Source: an uncultured Clostridia bacterium (GTDB taxonomy: Bacteria > Bacillota > Clostridia > Oscillospirales > Acutalibacteraceae). Taken from it: 64,000 bases of DNA. Below, one piece after another: positions 61,558 to 64,000 of this stretch. The position numbers were made by a program, and so were the translations under genes. The stretch spans positions 124,001 to 188,000 of the forward strand of contig CALWUW010000025.1 of assembly GCA_944384815.1 (NCBI GenBank), given 5' to 3'. Numbering within the stretch: position 1 is the stretch's first letter; each line of letters opens with the position of its first letter. A model generated the notes under the pieces. That model was not told where the DNA came from, made no database searches, and worked only from the letters and a program-made list of their open reading frames with translations.

Positions 61558-62256
61558 ATGAAATCTTATACCACGATTTTTCTGGATATGGACGGCACTC
61601 TTCTGGATTTTGAAAAATGCGAGTCTACGGCATTGGAGAGCATTTTCGCTAAACACGGATTCCCCTATTCCCCGGAGATCCGAAGCCGTTACAATGAAAT
61701 CAACAGTCACCTGTGGAAAGAATACGAGCTGGGCCACATTGAAAAAGCCATTATTCACAGCACCCGCTTTCAGCAGCTGTTTCAGGAAATGAATATTCCC
61801 GGGGACGGAATTGCTTTTAATCGGGAGTATCTTTCCGAGCTGGGAAAAAATTGGTACCCTATACCGGGAGCCCAGGAGGTCTGCCGAATTCTGGCTTCTC
61901 GCTTCCGCCTTTACCTGGCTACCAACGGCGTGGGCCTGACACAAAGAAGCCGGGCCGAAGGCAGCGGACTTCTCCCCTTTTTGCAGAACATATTTATTTC
62001 GGAAGAAATGGGCATCCAAAAGCCCCATCCCGGATTTTTTGAAAAGGCCGCTTCCCGCATCCCTCATTTTCAAAAGGATGAGACCCTGATCGTAGGGGAT
62101 TCCCTTTCTTCGGATATGAAAGGTGGGCTGAACTTCGGAATCGATGTTTGCTGGTTCAATCCCGGCGGTGAGCCAAACCCCGGCCTGCCTTTAACCTATG
62201 AGATCCGTTCCCTTTGGGATCTGCCCCCTCTTTTGGGTATTTCCAAGGAAGACTGA
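61558..62256 (+). CDS. HAD-family phosphatase, YjjG-like
   Basis: This 232-residue HAD hydrolase has motif I DMDGTLLDFE (nucleophile Asp near residue 10), motif II ATNG, a Lys at GIQKPHPGFFEKA and motif IV VGDSLSSDMKGG. The helical cap after motif I and the YjjG-like layout suggest nucleotide or pyrimidine housecleaning activity. The ATG has GGGAGGAG upstream. It follows the carboxypeptidase by 38 bases and probably shares its transcript. Confidence 0.88.
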   Translation: MKSYTTIFLDMDGTLLDFEKCESTALESIFAKHGFPYSPEIRSRYNEINSHLWKEYELGHIEKAIIHSTRFQQLFQEMNIPGDGIAFNREYLSELGKNWYPIPGAQEVCRILASRFRLYLATNGVGLTQRSRAEGSGLLPFLQNIFISEEMGIQKPHPGFFEKAASRIPHFQKDETLIVGDSLSSDMKGGLNFGIDVCWFNPGGEPNPGLPLTYEIRSLWDLPPLLGISKED

Positions 62257-62276
62257 GAAAATCGCTTAAAGCAGAT

Positions 62277-62317
62277 AAAAAGCCCTATGGGGAGAATACT
62301 CTCCCCATAGGGCTTTT
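62277..62317. terminator. Strong bidirectional terminator
   Basis: AAAAGCCCTATGGGGAG pairs perfectly with CTCCCCATAGGGCTTTT around a 6-base loop. Confidence 0.92.
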
Positions 62318-62328
62318 CGCTGCTTTTT

Positions 62329-63288
62329 TTAAACTACCCGATTTCTCCGGCCTCCCTGCAAAAACGACCGCATATTTTCGTAAACCTCCTGCACCAGGCG
62401 TTCCCGGGACTCCTTGGCGGCCCAGGCCATGTGCGGCGTCAAAAGCAGGCGGCGATCCTCCGCCGGGAACTGCAGAAAAGGATGTTCCTTGGGCAAGGGC
62501 TCCTGGGTAAAGACATCCATTGCCGCCCCGGCCAGCTTGTGTTCTTGCAGGGCTTTTACAAGGTCCTTTTCATTTACGATCCCGCCCCGCCCCACATTCA
62601 GCAAATAGGCTGTGGATTTCATCCTGGAAAGCTCCCGGAACGTAAAGCGATTTTCCGTGCTGGGATTCAGGGGCGCGTGAATGCTTAAAATATCGGAAAC
62701 TTCCAGCAGGCTTTCCAGCTCCACTTGGGGATAGGGCTCCGGACGCTGAACACCGCTGGCGGAAGCATACACCACCGAGCAGCCGAATGCCTGAGCCAAT
62801 TCGGCCACCCGGTGACCAATGGCGCCCAGGCCGAAAATCCCCCAGGTTTTTCCCCGCAACTCAAAAAAAGAGCGGGAAACCGGCGCGTACCGGTCTTCGG
62901 AGACGGAGGCCCATTTTCGTGTATACCTGTGATACGTATCCAACTGTTCCATCAAATGAAACAGCATGGCAAAGGTGTGCTGGGCCACACTGTCCGTAGA
63001 ATATGCCGGAACGTTGCACACGCCGATGCCCCGGCTTTTTACATACTCCAGGTCCACGGTATTGACGCCTGTAGAAGTCAGGCAGATCAGCTGAAGATTT
63101 TGGGCACAGCTCAGCGTTTCCCGGGTAAAAGGGACTTTATTGCTCACCAGGATCTGGGCGTCTTTAGCCCGCTCCCGGGCTTCCTCCACCGTGGAATGGG
63201 GGTACAGTGAAAGCTCCCCCAGCTCTTCCCAACGTTTGTAGGAAAGATCATCTCCCAGCGTTTGTGCGTCCAAAAGACAAATTTTCAT
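62329..63288 (-). CDS. D-2-hydroxyacid dehydrogenase
   Basis: This 319-residue NAD-dependent oxidoreductase interconverts 2-oxoacids and D-2-hydroxyacids. The Rossmann motif GLGAIG is at 153-158. The catalytic triad is Arg234 (NVGRGGIVNE), Glu263 (TQEPLP) and His286 (LTPHMAWA). It is closest in layout to glycerate or hydroxypyruvate-type dehydrogenases, but the substrate is not fixed by sequence. The ATG at 63288 follows AGGAGG. It lies downstream of the GH43 gene, separated by hairpins. Confidence 0.9.
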   Translation of the reverse strand: MKICLLDAQTLGDDLSYKRWEELGELSLYPHSTVEEARERAKDAQILVSNKVPFTRETLSCAQNLQLICLTSTGVNTVDLEYVKSRGIGVCNVPAYSTDSVAQHTFAMLFHLMEQLDTYHRYTRKWASVSEDRYAPVSRSFFELRGKTWGIFGLGAIGHRVAELAQAFGCSVVYASASGVQRPEPYPQVELESLLEVSDILSIHAPLNPSTENRFTFRELSRMKSTAYLLNVGRGGIVNEKDLVKALQEHKLAGAAMDVFTQEPLPKEHPFLQFPAEDRRLLLTPHMAWAAKESRERLVQEVYENMRSFLQGGRRNRVV

Positions 63289-63433
63289 AGCCTTCCTCCT
63301 GATTTTAACCATTTTCCCGGAGCCATTCTCCGCTTATTCTCATTTTGATCTATATTACCGGTTTTCCCTGTCTGTGCCGGTGCCGCTTTCCATACGCTTC
63401 GTGCACAGCTTGATTCATAACATAGCCACATCC

Positions 63434-63506
63434 CGAAAAATATAATTTCGGGACGCCATTTCAAATGGCCCCTTTCCCCCACGAAAAACGCAGGAGAAAG
63501 GGGCGT
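63434..63506 (-). terminator. Two hairpins after the GH43-type gene
   Basis: GCCCCTTTCTCCT pairs with GGGGGAAAGGGGC near 63470-63505, and CCCGAAA pairs with TTTCGGG around 63434-63453. The first is the likely terminator; T-runs are short. Confidence 0.6.
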
Positions 63507-63517
63507 CATATTGGACA

Positions 63518-64000
63518 TCAAAGAGCTTTATACCGGAAGAAACGGAAATCTGCCGCTTTTTCTTCATCCCGCATATCCTGCACGCAAACGCCCACAAAGG
63601 CGCCGGTAAAGGCTCCGGGAACCCGGTCATCCGAAAGGGCGGAAGCGTCCAATCGGCCGCCGATGGTCTTCCTCTGCCCTTCTTCTTCATACCAGAATTC
63701 GCCTTTTTCCATATGTACTTCCACACCCAGGCGATACCGCCCGGTTTCTTTCAGCGGCAGGGTTTCAAACCCCACCACTTTGCCTGCCAGAATGGAAAGC
63801 ACATTGATGGTCAGGCTTCCGGTTTCATCATCCCGGCTGATAAACAAGTAATACTGATGGTCCTCATCGTAGCGATAGACAAGGCCCGCGCTTTGGGAAT
63901 AGGTCTCCGGATCAAATTCCAGCTCCGTTTCCGCCTCAAAGGAGAAATCCGTCTGCCTTCTGGCCATCAGGGACTGGCGATACCGGGAGAAGATGCTTTC
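63518..64000 (-). CDS. Glycoside hydrolase family 43-type C-terminal domain (gene truncated by the window edge)
   Basis: The reading frame stays open past position 64000, so only the last 160 or so residues are visible. They match the C-terminal concanavalin-like beta-sandwich of GH43 beta-xylosidase/arabinofuranosidase enzymes: SLMARRQTDFSFEAETELEF, then a YYLFISRDDE strand, and an ending ADFRFFRYKA. The catalytic five-blade propeller lies outside the window. The enzyme likely acts on plant xylan or arabinan fragments, fitting a gut or plant-biomass habitat. The Met at 63967 is internal. Confidence 0.8.
   Translation of the reverse strand, partial: ESIFSRYRQSLMARRQTDFSFEAETELEFDPETYSQSAGLVYRYDEDHQYYLFISRDDETGSLTINVLSILAGKVVGFETLPLKETGRYRLGVEVHMEKGEFWYEEEGQRKTIGGRLDASALSDDRVPGAFTGAFVGVCVQDMRDEEKAADFRFFRYKAL

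Noticed and set aside
1..64000. Insertion sequences, prophage or integrase genes
   Set aside because: No transposase, integrase, phage structural or terminal inverted-repeat element was recognised in the window.

Overview
This window comes from a Clostridia-type Firmicute, probably an anaerobic gut endospore former of the Oscillospirales or Lachnospirales kind. The evidence is sporulation genes (bofA with its yaaL-like partner, spoVS), Firmicutes-specific RNA enzymes (RNase J and RNase Y), T-box leaders, strong AGGAGG ribosome binding sites, frequent TTG and GTG starts, and [FeFe]-hydrogenase maturation genes. The lineage is inferred, not proven. Most of the window is dense housekeeping sequence with short intergenic gaps and many perfect terminator hairpins.

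Layout. 1-6160: a truncated ACT gene with its UPF0210 partner, a DUF885 lipoprotein, an SGNH hydrolase, tRNA-Thr(CGU), an XRE regulator and a DUF4364 protein. 6168-13718 (minus): bofA, a DUF2508 gene, RNase R, secG and a second type II topoisomerase pair. 13850-24112 (minus): a long operon rnj - gdpP - rplI - dnaB - tilS - hpt - ftsH behind a near-consensus promoter. 24362-26752 (plus): rnhA, then a cysteine desulfurase and an IscU/NifU-type scaffold. 26837-30440 (minus): a zinc-ribbon membrane protein and a copper module (CsoR, and CopA with a CopZ-like domain fused at its C-terminus) with a visible promoter and palindromic operator. 30630-34405 (plus): an MFS transporter, a glycerophosphodiesterase and a serine hydrolase. 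34488-38211 (minus): pheST under a Phe T-box.

38255-47651 (minus) is the most unusual region. A tightly overlapping operon encodes HydE, a NifH-like ATPase, two nitrogenase component-1-type subunits, a FecBCD-type metal/cofactor importer, HydF and a TM1266-type regulator. HydE and HydF normally build the H-cluster of [FeFe]-hydrogenase. Here they flank a nitrogenase-like reductase and an importer, and no hydA, hydG, nifB, nifE or nifN is present in the window. Upstream lies a transcript of about 220 nt with its own promoter and intrinsic terminator. It is either a standalone structured RNA or a readthrough-controlled leader for the operon.

47659-64000: an ACT regulator and phenylacetate-CoA ligase, thrS under a Thr T-box, the conserved rny - ymdB - spoVS block, fakA-like and recG, a metallophosphoesterase-fold protein with degraded metal ligands, a DacA-type carboxypeptidase, a HAD phosphatase, a D-2-hydroxyacid dehydrogenase, and the end of a GH43-type glycosidase. 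A second recurring theme is short degenerate tandem repeats (unit 7-15 bp) in at least seven intergenic gaps.
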